Shown piece by piece: positions 22,616 through 37,514 of a DNA stretch of 64,000 nucleotides. Source of the stretch: Halocaridina rubra (Eukaryota > Arthropoda > Malacostraca > Decapoda > Atyidae). The translations under genes and the position numbers were made by a program. Where the stretch lies: assembly GCA_037179515.1 (NCBI GenBank), contig JAXCGZ010017036.1:1-64000 (forward strand), given 5' to 3'. Below the pieces are notes generated by a model. It saw nothing but the letters and a program-made list of their open reading frames with translations. It ran no database searches and had not been told where the DNA came from. How positions within the stretch are numbered: the first letter of the stretch is position 1; each line of letters opens with the position of its first letter.

Positions 22616-22927
22616 GCCCAGGTACCAAGAATACATTAAGACAAAGAAAAGTAGAAGTTTAAGAACAAGGATGAAATAAGGGAATTATGCACAGTAGAAA
22701 AAGAACATGCTGAAAGAATAGTCGAAGTATTGAGGACCCACAGATATGGCAAGATTAGGCCCTGAGATGACGATTGATCCACTTTTTGAAGGAAGACAAG
22801 CCATGAGAATTAGGAAAGACAGGAGGAAGAGAGGTCTTGAGTTTGGAGGTGGCTGGGAAAAAGCAGTCGCTGCACCGGCCAGTCCGTGAGCTATAAATTT
22901 CCACTCAGTACCTGTGAGGCAAGGTGA
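22616..22927 (-). pseudogene. 3' fragment of the I/Jockey-like LINE, split by an LTR element
   Basis: Matches the 3' part of the LINE at 6.6-9.2 kb (compare 22690-22920 with 6700-6930), including the GGGAAAAAGCAGTCGCTGCA segment at the C-terminal FFPSTSKLW block. The match stops at 22927 and resumes beyond the LTR element at about 26777, so the fragment was whole before the insertion. Confidence 0.8.
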
Positions 22928-23337
22928 TGTATGGGAGTTCCCCTATACGATAAAGCTGAATAACACCGGAACTGCCTCATATCTTAGGTTTGGTAGCATG
23001 GTTGGTGATAACAGATATGCATCTCTCGTTTAACAGTATTTATTTAGCTATTAACTTAATGTACACCTCAATGCTCCCCGTTACCACACCTCGCAGTTCC
23101 CCGCCCCCTTAGGGGTAAACTTCTATATAGATCGTAGTTCTGCCCCCAGCAAGGCCTAACTCGTGTATGCTCTACTCTCTGGTGGGTGGATTTTAGGTTA
23201 AGCACTCTGCCCTCTACTGGCTCTTGGCATCTATGTGAGAAGCCTAAAATCATAACAATGTATCTAGTTGTCCAACACATCCAGCCCAAAAATTACATGG
23301 TGAATGTCAGTAACAATACTTGACTTTCCTTACGACA
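22928..23337 (-). repeat. 3' LTR of the LARD-like element
   Basis: Matches 26345-26769 along its length with scattered substitutions and lacks a 15-bp segment present in the other LTR. It holds CTATATAG near 23123 and a TTTATT (AATAAA on the minus strand) near 23038. Confidence 0.85.
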
Positions 23338-26038
23338 CTCCCCACCACTACTCTGAAATATTATATTTCAGACGAAGCATTAAACATTCTCTTTGAGAGC
23401 CTTATAATTTTTAACTATCATTATTTTACAAAAAAAAAAAAAAAAAAAAACTGGGCAGAACTATCTAATGAACTGAGTTATGACACTAGTACAATTTCAT
23501 ATAATTATCTAAACAGATTACAAGATACCAAACTTACTATTCTTTTAATGTTTACTAAAATTCTCCTGAAAGACTTTCTCATACATACAGAACATTTGAT
23601 TTCAGAAAAAAACTAACAAAAGAAATATATGTTCCTTACAATACGCATTCTAATTACAGAAAAAAAAATCAAAATTAAGTTTATTATCTAGCTAGTAATC
23701 ATTGACAAAATTATTTAAGAAGAAAACTAATTAAGCTAGTGCATTACTCAAATAATATACAATACATTTGGATATGATCTATGCAAATATTCAGTAATTA
23801 AACATTATGACATGGTACAAAAATAGTCACAATTTCAATCTATAGCTACTAATCATTGACAAAATTATTTAAGAACAAAACTAATTAAATTATTACATTA
23901 CTCAAGTAATATAAAATACAGTTGGATATGATCTCTGCAAATATTCATTACTAAAACAAAGCATTTGTCATTTTGTGAAAAGAGAGTTAAAAATATTCAC
24001 AATTACAATATGTAACTACTATTCAGTGACAAAATGACATAGGAGAGGAACTAAATGAACATAATTGCTTTACATAAATAATATAAAATACAGTTGGATA
24101 TGATCTCGGCAAATATTCAATAGTAACATATAACACACATTATAGTGAGAAAAAAATGAGAATTCAACACATGCGCAATTGATAGATGACAACTATTCTT
24201 TAATGACACTTATTATATTAAACTTACTTCTAGGAGAGTCTTTGAGTGTTGGCACTGTTCCTCCCCTGTCTCTTCGGTTTCTGGATCTACTTTGTCTCTT
24301 TCAAATACAGAAAACGGCTGTGTGACATTCTTGTTGTCAATTTTTGTGAGTTTACACTCCCGTCTTCATGACCAAGCTGAAATAATGGTGACAAACATTA
24401 TCATGGCTTAAACTTCAAAGTTTTATTTTATCTATTTAGCATAATCTTTCGGACAATTAATATAAATACTGTAGCTAGGAAAAAAATAAAGAATCATTCA
24501 TAGATTCACGTCCTTTATCACCTAATATCTCTCTTGGAATTTTTGATAATCGACTAATAATCTTGTTGGCAGAGTAGGGGACAAAAAAAATATATAAATA
24601 ATGTCTGCATCTCAGCCATACCGGGACAGAACATCACGTTACCTCAAAAATATCTCTTAATAGATATCGCAACGGCTATTGCACCTATAGTTAAAACTAC
24701 ATGCATATGGCTCGGAGTAAGACACTGTGACGCAGGGGAAGAGTCCTCCCAGACCCTGTCCCTATTCTGCTTCCCAACGAACTTCTCGCAGTTCCACCCA
24801 CGAGAGCATCCCTCCCATTATACTCCCGGTCACTCATACTCTTTCTCTTGCTCACTCACTCACACTCTAAGCATTTCCCCCGAGTTACTTTTCTAGTTAC
24901 AGCGTGCTGATTTCTTTCCCCGTCACTCTGAAGGAGTGTGTGTGTAAAATTGCGGTCGGCCCGGGGGGCCGCATGACCTCGTCACCAGTCCTAGGTCCTC
25001 CCTATACTACCCAACTACGGTGCGTTAGAGCGACACCCTAACCTCCCTATCATGGCACAATTTTCTTTAGCCTCTTTTCCCGCCTGCACAACGTCTAAAT
25101 GAAAAAAAAAATCATTATATCGAACGGTAAAGATCTTAATAATATCACAAAATTCTCCTATTCTTCAAAAGGATATGACATACGCGTGTTTTAATATAAA
25201 AAAATCAGTACAATTCCTATTTCTCTAAAATAACGAATTCGAGAGAGCGATCAGTCACTTCCGCATTCTTTCTTGGAAAATATCACACGCAATAAAAAAT
25301 AAAAAAATAAATAGACTTTAAGCGAATTCAAATATGTTTTTCAATATAATTTGTTCACTCATTTTGGAGTATATGTAAACTCCACTACTTATAGTCTATT
25401 TGTAAGCACTGTCACTTTCACTTTAAGAAATTAATATTAAATTTATTTTATGCGTACATTAAATCTTTTTAAATTAAAATCAATACATCCGCCTGTCTAA
25501 TAATTAACTTAGGCAATAATAAAAATAAATTGAACACCTTTCAAACGCAATTAGTCGTTATATTGTTCAATTATAAAAAAAATAGAGTTTATTACTGCTT
25601 ATAGCTATTAGTACAAACTATCCATGTTAGTAATGGGTAAAGAAATTCTACTTTTATTAATTTACTATAGCCATACTCCCTTTTAGATGCAGGGTGGCTG
25701 AGTCAGAGCATCACTACAAGTAAAATGGCAGAGTCCTCTGACCTCAATTTCTTTTAATAATTATCCCATTACTCACTGGAAACAAATTACAAGCACTTAC
25801 CTATTTTGGGAAGTTGCTTGAAGTACGTCACAGCCACAGGCTCTGGAGGAGAAGGTTTTCCTTTTTTCTGGGCTCGTTTATTATCTTGCCGACGTCGTCC
25901 ATATGTCTCGTAAAATCATCGATTCACCATCACTGGCGTCTTCTTAGTCAAATTCAGAAACAAATAACTCCTGGTAGGGGCGCTGAATCTCGAAGCTGCA
26001 TTCACAGTGTGGCGCACAGTGATATACATGCTGTGCTC
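23338..26038. other. Non-coding interior of the LARD-like element
   Basis: AT-rich with homopolymer runs. A ~125-bp unit ending in TTGGATATGATCT is repeated about three times between 23690 and 24110. From about 24240 rightward the interior matches 41236-43300, with the order conserved. No frame of useful length on either strand. Confidence 0.7.
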
Positions 26039-26257
26039 TTAATTTCTCTCCCAGCTGACATGTCTCAGCCTTCGTGAACGAAGTTTCAGCAACTTTCCCT
26101 CGGAGTCAGAATACATGGGACAACTCTTACTGTGGGGTGCATTGCCTATACGGGGATGTGGGAGAGGTGGGATACTCTGAGCGTGGCCGGAGCCTGAGGC
26201 GTCTCTCTCGGCGTCGCTTGCCTTTAAGCTTCTCGAAGTTTCTTCTACCTCGGACAT
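26039..26257 (-). pseudogene. Short frame after the LTR, possible Gag remnant
   Basis: A 72-codon frame starting MSEVEETSRSLK lies about 90 bp inside the 5' LTR, where Gag starts in LTR elements. It is Ser/Arg/Glu-rich with no recognisable fold. The corresponding sequence in the other copy (about 43080-43240) aligns but is interrupted by a stop, so there is no sign of conserved coding. Just inside the LTR the minus strand has TGGTGATCAGCTCGGGAT, a possible primer-binding site. Confidence 0.25.
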
Positions 26258-26344
26258 TGCTTCCTGAGATGCATTAATATTACTTTTTCCTTATCTCTTC
26301 ACTGTAATTACGGCATGGATTCATCCCGAGCTGATCACCACTGA

Positions 26345-26769
26345 CGTATGGGCCTTCCCTCCATACGATAAAGCTGAATAACACCGGATTGTCTAAATTT
26401 TAGGTTTGGTAGCATGGTCGGTAATAACAGATATGCATCGTCTTCTTTAGACTTATTTATTAAGAGATTACACGTAATTTACACCTCAAAGCTCCCGTTC
26501 CTACACCTCACAGTTCCTCGCCCCCTCAGGGGGAAACTTCTATATAGATCGTAGTTCTGCCCCCAGCAAGGCCTAACTTCCAACTGACGCTCTCGTGTAT
26601 GCTCTACTCTCTGGTGGGTGAATTTTAAGTTAAGCACTCTGCCCTCTACCGGCTCTTGGCGTCTATGTGAGAGGCCTAAAATCATAACAATGTATCTAGT
26701 TGTCCAACACATCCAGCCCAGATATTACATGGTGAATGTCAGTAACAACACTTGACTTTCCTTATGAAA
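26345..26769 (-). repeat. 5' LTR of the LARD-like element
   Basis: 425 bp, the partner of 22928-23337. The extra 15 bp fall after AAGGCCTAAC on the plus strand. Confidence 0.85.
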
Positions 26770-26776
26770 AAGGCGA

Positions 26777-26840
26777 ATTGGCGATTGTTATGCGGCCTCG
26801 GCAGTGGGGGAGGGATGCAACTCGCCAACTCATCATATGT
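26777..26840 (-). pseudogene. Continuation of the split LINE fragment
   Basis: CGGCAGTGGGGGAGGGATGC is shared with 6963-6982 in the parent LINE, continuing the match that stopped at 22927. This supports insertion of the LARD-like element into an existing LINE fragment. Confidence 0.7.
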
Positions 26841-26869
26841 GTGCGTGTGTCTGTTTGAGTCTTTGTATG

Positions 26870-29800
26870 TATGTGATTACCTAATTGTGTTTACGGGAAA
26901 GAGCCCAAAGCTCGTATCTTCCCGTTCTCCTGATCGGTTCCATTTTAGACTTAGTGATACTTATCATACCTGTCCTTAAAACTATGGATTGAGATAGCAT
27001 TAACTACCTCCTCGCTTAGCGAATTCCAATTATCAACTACTCTTACACTGAAAAAGTATTTCCTTACATCCTGCAAAGAAGTTTTCTTACGAAGCTTCAA
27101 ACTATGACCTCTAGTTCTGGAGCCAGCCATATCAAAATATCGATCCCTATCCACTCTATCATAACCATGAAGGAATTTAAAGACTGTCACCATATCCCCC
27201 CTCACTCTTCTAGCTTCGAGTGATGGTAAGTCTAATTCCCTCAGCCTCTCATCATAACTGAGATTGCGTATTTCTGGCACCAGTTTCGTGGCATGTCATT
27301 GAACTTTTTCAAGCTTAGCTATGTGCTTTTTCAAGTGCGGATTCCAAAAGGGGGCTGCATATTCGAGTTTTGGCCTCACATAGGTTACATAAATATTTCA
27401 GAACATTTCCTTGTCCATGTGCCTGAAGGCTACCCTTACATTTGATAAGAATGCATATGCTGCCCTTACTATGCCATTTATATGTATTTCTGGAGACAAA
27501 TCTGCCAGTATGTTTACTCCTAGATCTCTCTCATTTTCTGTCTCTTGAAGTTGTACTCCTGCCACCGAGTAGTCAAGCTTGGGCCTTCTTGCACTTGTAC
27601 CCATTCTCATTACCTTACATTTTGAAGTATTGAATTTCATTAGCCACTTTTCTGACCACTCATGCAGATTATTTAGATCCTCCTGAAGTTCTCTACCACT
27701 GTTCTCGTTTTTTACTTTCTTCACAATCTTTGCATCATCTGCAAACATATTCATGAATGAATTTACAGACTCTGGTAGGTCATTTACATATACAAGGAAC
27801 AAAAGTGGCCCTAAAACTGAACCCTGTGGAACTCCACTACTAACTCTTCTCCATTCAGACACTGAGTGTCTTACTCTAACCCTCTGTTCCCTTCCTTCTA
27901 AGTAAGTTTTTATCCATTCCAAAACATTTCCACCTATTCTAGCCATTGATTGCAGCTTCCTAATAAGTCTCCCATGTGGAACAGTGTCAAACGCTTTCTG
28001 GAAGTCTAGGAATATGCAATCTGCCCAGCCCTCTCTTTCCTGTAAGATTTGGCTTACCTCTTCATAAACTTCTAATAAGTTTGTTACTGTTGATCTACCT
28101 TCTCTGAAGCCATGTTGCCTCACTGACAAAAAGTTGAAGGATTCCAAGTGAAGAGAGATATGTTTCCTTAGTAGTTTCTCCATAACTTTGCAAACTATGC
28201 TGGTCAAGGAAACTGGTCTATAGTTCAGAGCCATATCCCTCCTTCCCTTTTTGAAGATAGGTATCACATTTGCTTGTTTCCAGCATCTTGAAATCTCCCC
28301 CGACTCCAGTGACTCCTTAAATATGATACTTAGTGCCACTGATATTGTGTTTGCGCATTTTTTAAGCACATGAGGGGATATGTCATCAGGACCTGTAGCT
28401 TTATGAACATCTAAATCCATCAGCGCTTTGCATACCTCTGTGGCTGTAAGGTTGATGTTCTCTAATACCGGCCCTTGAGCTTCTATCACTGCAATCTGAG
28501 GGGGTGGGGTATTTTCTACTGTAAATACTGACTGAAACTCCTTGTTCAATTCTTTGCAGATCTCTTCATCCGTCTCAGTGATGCTTCCATCCGCTCTCTT
28601 TAGCCTTAAAACCTGTTCTTTTACCTTCAGTTTTCCTCTGATAAAGCTGTGGAAAAGCTTGGGATTTTCTTTAGCCTTCCTGGTGATGTCCCTCTCATAG
28701 TCTCTCTCTGCCTCTCTCCTTTTACTTAAGTAGTCATTTCTTGCTCTTTTGTAGGTTTGCCAGGCATTTATGTTTTTTCTCCTCCTATGCCTTTTCCAGC
28801 ATTTGTCTCTCCACTCCTTAGCTCTTTTACACCCATTATCGAACCATTTCTCTCTGGCATGAATTACACCTACTTTGGTGACAGGTATGCAGCAATCTAC
28901 TATCTTCCCATATTTCTCACAAAAGATGTCATACATTTCTTGTACAGATTTGTTGTAAAATAAGGTTCTCCAGTCAATAACTGCAAAAAGCTCATTCATT
29001 TTGATGTAATCTCCTTTCGGATAGTTCCTCCTCATGTCTTCAGTGCCTCTACTCTCAGGAAGAATATCTTCAATGATATACTCCATCAACAACACACAGT
29101 GGTCACTCTTTCCAATTGGTGGTTCATACTCAATTTTTTCAATATCCAACACATTATCTGTGAACACTAGATCAAGTAGTGATGGCTCATCCCCACCCCT
29201 GGCCCTTGTTGGTTCCATTACATGTTGGTGTAGGAAATTCCCTTGTACGCAATCTAGGAATCTTGCCCCGAATGAGTCCTCACCACTGTGTTGGTCAAGA
29301 TTTATCCAATCTATCTCTTTATGATTAAAGTCTCCCATAATCAAAATCCTACATTTTTTTTCCCGTGCCATGTTAACAACTGAGTTTATGACTTCAATAG
29401 TACCTATATGACTTTCCTCATAAGCTTCAAGCCTATTTTGGTTCCTTGGTGGGTTGTATACAACAGTTATTATAATGCTCTCTGACCCAGTATTTATGCG
29501 AGCAACAAGAAATTCCTTGAACTCACTTTCTATAGCCAAGTTTATTTCTTCAACTTGAATCCTTTCACTTATGAGCAGTGCTATCCCTCCACCAGTCCTC
29601 TCAGATCTTTCAACCCTTAGTATTCTGAAGCCCTTAGGAAAATCTGTGACACTGTTTATGTCCTCACTCATCTTAGTCTCTGTAATTGCTACTATATCTG
29701 CCTTACTGTTGTGAATCCTATCTTTTAATTCTACTGCCTTACCAGCTAATCCATCAGCATTTGTGTATAACAATCTTAATGAGGCCCCATCCCCTGATCT

Positions 29801-29935
29801 TCTGTCATTATCTTCTTTATCTCCCCTTTGTTTGGAAGAACTCTGTAATGAAAATTTTTCTTCTCTTCTTCATTTCTTTCCTCATTTAACCTTCTTGCCT
29901 CTTGCAACAAGTTTTTGATCTTTCCCATCTCTTCC
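26870..29935 (-). pseudogene. CR1/L2-like LINE ORF2 (endonuclease plus RT), almost intact
   Basis: Minus-strand ORF2 from about 29860 to 26951. Endonuclease: LYTNADGLAGK (29770), ITETKMSE, GGGIALLISE, VVYNPPRN, MGDFNHKEIDW, LLDLVFTD and GKSDHCVLL. RT: NYRPVSLTSIVCKVMEK, FLDFQKAFDTVPHG, GVPQGSVLGPLLFLVYVND and catalytic MFADDAK. After 791 open codons there is TGA at 27398-27400, then a second TGA at about 27297-27299. The same frame continues past both to 26951 and includes the typical C-terminus (IRNLSYDERL, VRGDMV, DNWNSL). At the second stop the related copy at 36-41 kb has Arg, consistent with CGA to TGA decay. Upstream of ORF2 only a short coiled-coil tail of ORF1 remains, in another frame, before (GT)n at 29936. 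So it is 5'-truncated and doubly stopped. Confidence 0.88.
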
Positions 29936-30060
29936 TGTGTGCATGTTTGTGTGCATGTGTGTGTGAGAGAGAGAGAGAGAGAGATTATGTATGTATATTT
30001 CAGTGAGTGAGTTAGAGAGAGAGAGAAGTATTATGTATTTTTTGTGTCTGTATTATTAAA
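29936..30060. repeat. (GT)n and (GA)n microsatellites
   Basis: Short, imperfect (GT)n, then two (GA)n blocks. They mark the 5' truncation point of the LINE to the left. Confidence 0.8.
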
Positions 30061-30710
<650 letters not shown>

Positions 30711-30857
30711 TATAGTAATTAGTCGTATAATTACTAACTTGTTTACTTATTTATTCATTTATTTGATTTTTATTTACTAATTAATGTACTTATTGGTACT
30801 GATAGTAGAACTGACATATGCAAGTTTGTTCACGTACTGAAGCTCCAGGTGTTCTTG

Positions 30858-31303
<446 letters not shown>

Positions 31304-32652
31304 TGTTTGTTAACAGATCATTTTGTGAGTGTTTTTATAGGATTGTTGTGCCTCCCATGAAGGACAAGTGCAATACATTCTGCTTGAGGAAAACTTTAAA
31401 TTTTTCTGTCATAACACAGATCACTTACTTAAATTAATATGATGGTTCATTGTCTTAGGAAAATAAGTTGACAGTAAAGAATATTGTAATATTCAAGTAT
31501 CTAAAAAAAAAAAAAAAAAAAGAAACTCTTCAACAAATATAAAAAGAATATGTCAAGTTGAGTGAGTGCAAAGGCCTGAAAGAGGATAGGAGAAAAATGA
31601 AAACCTGGCAAGAAGACATGAAAGAATCAACTCCGAAATGAGAGACTAGAATCAAAGGGGGGTTGGGGGAATTTGAATAAAGAATATGTACAAATGAATG
31701 AAAGAAGTGAACAAATGAAACCTGGAAAGAAAAGATGAAAAGTATAGGCATGGCAAGAGGGGAAAAATTATTTTTGAAATAGAGATGAGAGAGAAACAAA
31801 GACAACCAGAGAAAGTAATACGATAAATAGAAGAAAGGCTAGTTTTGCATGAGCGTTGAAAGAGAATAGGAAATACGTTAGCCAAACTTGCAATTAGAAA
31901 AAAAAATAAACATGAAAAAAATGAAATGTAAGAAATGAAATTGAGAGTTAGCTTGTGAAAAAAAAAGAAGCCTTGTGTAAAATATGGGAGAGATCATGGA
32001 AAGATAAAAAAAAAAAATGGGAAAGAGGAAATAAAAGAGATAAAAATGTAAAAGAGGACATCTAGGAAACGAAATTTGTCCATGTAATTCGTGAGTACAA
32101 AAAAAAGAAGAATCTATACACACATATATCATATTTGATGCCTTGCCGTTATTAGGGAGCGTCTTTGCGTTTCCTAATCCTTTGGATTTGGACTCTTTCA
32201 GTAAGGAAGGGGTGAGAATTCCAGCTCCTTGGGGGAACAAGCCTGCTCAACGCGGTGAAGGTCGCAAGATTGGGTCCAAAACCAACTACTGACTAACGAT
32301 GCCCTATGAAAACTGGCAAAGCTGTCGATAGAGAATATATGAACGGGAAAAAGTTTTCCTCGGAACTCGGTTTAAATTCGCAGGAAGTTTATTTCAAATG
32401 AAATCATATTAGCGTTTTCGTTTTCATGACTAAGTCATCTCATAATAATAATGATAAAGTATTCACAAGATAGTAGGGAATCAATGTTCCTTTGGAATAT
32501 GAATTCAGTTGCAAGTTTTACGTCCAGGTGGATAATTATATGAATTTCTCTGTCTCTGTGATCTTTTTTGTAGTATAGGTTGAGAATAAAAGGAATATAT
32601 TGTTTTATATTGGCCGGAAATTCCATTCCCGATAACATTATAAAGCTGGTTT

Positions 32653-32655
<3 letters not shown>
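31304..32655. other. No gene recognised; purine-rich sequence
   Basis: The plus strand is strongly A- and G-biased between about 31500 and 32100, with poly(A) near 31503. Open frames on the minus strand there are pyrimidine-rich shadows without domain signal. Confidence 0.55.

Positions 32656-32719
<64 letters not shown>
32656..32719. repeat. (AT)n microsatellite
   Basis: About 64 bp of (AT)n followed by ACACAT. Confidence 0.95.
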
Positions 32720-32725
<6 letters not shown>

Positions 32726-32939
32726 ACAGTTATTCTCGAGAAGCTCTTGAATGAATGTGTTGAATATTAGCATGTAATATTTTGACTATTTAGGGAAAAT
32801 AGGGCCCACCGGAGTACCTCAGTGCTTACAAGTAGATTTGTCTACTTCTCCTCGGAGGTAATTGAAAATTGGTAGATGAATATACTCGTAAGCTATAAAG
32901 TACTCCGTTGTTTCCTGCTTTTCCCTTCGTAATTAATAT

Positions 32940-33020
32940 ATTTTTTATGAGTATGACACCAGGATGGGCGAAAAAAAATTGCCCTCATCGGGCCTGGGCA
33001 CGAAGACACACAAAGCAAAG
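32940..33020 (-). pseudogene. 3'-end fragment of the I/Jockey-like LINE
   Basis: Aligns with 6582-6650: both have ATGAGTRTGACAC, then GGGCAYGAAG after a short variable gap. Only the 3' UTR end is present. It starts beside AT-rich sequence, as the parent copy does. Confidence 0.5.
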
Positions 33021-33244
33021 AGTAACATTTGGTTAGTGTTGTGGCTTGTCAGATGTGAAGGGTTAATGAGAAGTGTGTATCGAATATGCAATAAAATTCT
33101 GTGCAACTGTAGGCATAGAAAGGGACCGTAACTGAAGGAAGACTTTAACACCGCGCTGTCCAGGACAATCCTATTTTAGTCTAAAAGACCAAATCATGTT
33201 TAACTGCAATAACAAAAAGACATTTTATTTAATCAGAGATAAAG

Positions 33245-33356
<112 letters not shown>

Positions 33357-33928
33357 ATTCCTTAAGTTTTCCATACAGAAATGGACTAAAGTAAACGAGA
33401 ATTCTAAGCCCAATAAAGATCGTAATAATATGATTGAGTGATTGCGATAAAAATTCAAGAGTTTGTGATATGTGTAGTAATAACTCATAAAGTATATTTA
33501 TTACGTACTTCCATGATGTTAGAAATCACCATTCATTAACAATTAAAGGCTACATCAAGGGTGCCCTTGATGAGGTCTTGAGAGTAAATTACCCGCTTCC
33601 ATAGAATTTGATAGCTCCCAATAAAAGAGAAATGCTTGAAAAGGAATTTCTGTTTGGGGAGAGGTAGGAGGCAATAGTATATTTATGAAGGCAAATTAAG
33701 AACGAATCATTATATATAAGCATGATATGTATATAAACAGACTGAATGAAGTACACCATGCGGACAGAAAGAAAAGGCACATGTAACAAAGGTATTTTTC
33801 TCAAAATAAATATTTAGCGTAATTTGCTCACAAGTAATTAAGAAAAAATAATGGCAATGAAAATTCATATACAAGCGAATTAATTCAGATGAAAAATTAA
33901 CAAATAACCTTTACAGCAATAGGCGAGT

Positions 33929-34031
<103 letters not shown>

Positions 34032-34204
34032 CAATTATACACGAAATGCGCGTGAATATATTATGTTTGTTCTCCTTGGAATAGGATTTTGTTTTACTCT
34101 AACAAGAGACAATATTATGTCTCTGGGTTTGCCACCCTATTGCTTAATCTGTTTGTATCATCCCCTGCAGTTCGTCTTAGAAAACATCGTTGCAGAGGTT
34201 TTCT

Positions 34205-36431
<2,227 letters not shown>

Positions 36432-36510
36432 CAGCTTGTAATAATAGTTCCTGGGTTCATCCAGTGAGGACGTGCTTCCAGTAGCTCTAGTCTTGACCAT
36501 ACTTAGTACA

Positions 36511-37500
36511 ATGGAGAGTGGTGGTGTTCTTTGTGCTGGTGGTGTTAGTGGTAGTGGTGTTGGTGGTGGTGTCGTTGTTGGTGCTGTTTGTGGCTGTGCT
36601 GGGGATTTGTCCTCGTCTGACGCAAGCAAACTCATTTTTAATTTAAGAAATGAGTTGGCCGCAGTCAGGCAGGAGGTTAGATCCTTAGCTGAGGAGAACA
36701 GGGATCTGAGAGGTAAGGTAGAGGTGTTAAGCAGGAAGGGACAATTGAATAGAGAAGACGACTGGAAAGTTGTGAATAAGGGTTCTACGAAGATGGTTCT
36801 TAAGAAAAATGATACTTTTAGACTACAAGTTGCTAATTCATTTAGTTCACTTAGAGATGAAGGTGACAGTGGCGGCAGTAATTCTTCAGGACCCATAGAG
36901 TCAGATAGGTGTACTAGCGATCGTAAAAATGGAAGTGGGAAAAGCTCTCAGGTCAAGAGCCTAGGTAAGTCTCCCAAGGTCGGAGTAACCCATCCTCCGG
37001 ATAAGTCTCGTTCTTTGGTAATTGTAGGGGATTCACTATGCAGATATGTAGACAGGAAACTCAGGCATAGAGTTAGAGGAAAATATTTTTTCCCTGGAGC
37101 AGGTATGAAGAAGGTGGGTGAGTCAATAAATAGCTGGATTGAGAAAAAAGATGTTGTTTGTTTGATAGCTGGGGGAAATGACGTGCAGGATGGTAGAAGC
37201 GAAGAGCTGATTAGGTTGTATAGACAAGCCCTGGATAAGATCAGGAAAAGGGGTGCAGTTCCTGTGATGTGTGGTATTCTCCCTAGGCTTAGCCAAAGTT
37301 CAGAGTGGTGGTTTTGAGCTATAGGAGTAAATGCTAGGATGAAAGTCTTCTGTCGGGAGAATAATATAGGTTTTATAGACGGGTGGGATCACTTCACTAG
37401 TCGTAAGCATATGTATGCAAGGGATGGAGTGCATCTTTCTAATTCAGGTGTCTCGGTATTGGCTGGTATGATAGACAGAGAGGTAGGGGGGTTTTGTTAG
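36511..37500 (+). pseudogene. CR1-like ORF1: coiled coil plus SGNH/GDSL esterase, one stop
   Basis: Starts at ATG 36511. A Gly/Val-rich N-terminus is followed by a coiled coil (LRNELAAVRQEVRSLAEE, about residues 45-80), a Ser/Lys-rich linker and an SGNH hydrolase domain: VGDSLCRYV with nucleophile Ser about residue 175, AGGND with Asn about 223, and DGVHLSNSG supplying the Asp-x-x-His pair (about 305 and 308). A TGA at 37315-37317 (codon 269) separates the Asp/His block from the rest, although the frame is otherwise open to TAG at 37498. Esterase-bearing ORF1 proteins in CR1/L2-type LINEs are thought to bind nucleic acid and act on lipid-like esters. The truncated product would lack the catalytic dyad. 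Confidence 0.85.
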
Positions 37501-37514
37501 ACACAAATAATGAA

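Larger units (their letters stand above)
22928..26769 (-). mobile_element. Non-autonomous LTR retrotransposon (LARD-like)
   Basis: Two direct repeats of 410 and 425 bp flank about 3.0 kb with no substantial open frame. Orientation is minus, because TATA-like CTATATAG precedes AATAAA within the LTR on that strand. Ends are TGT...ACA, with decay in one copy. Flanks read GGTGA (22923-22927) and GGCGA (26772-26776), a plausible 5-bp target duplication with one transition. A large non-coding interior makes it LARD-like, dependent on another element's proteins. A second rearranged copy lies at 41.2-44.2 kb. Confidence 0.8.

Noticed and set aside
23690..24110. CRISPR-like regular spacing of repeats
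   Set aside because: The three ~125-bp repeats are long diverged duplications in a eukaryotic LTR element; no short identical repeats with unique spacers.
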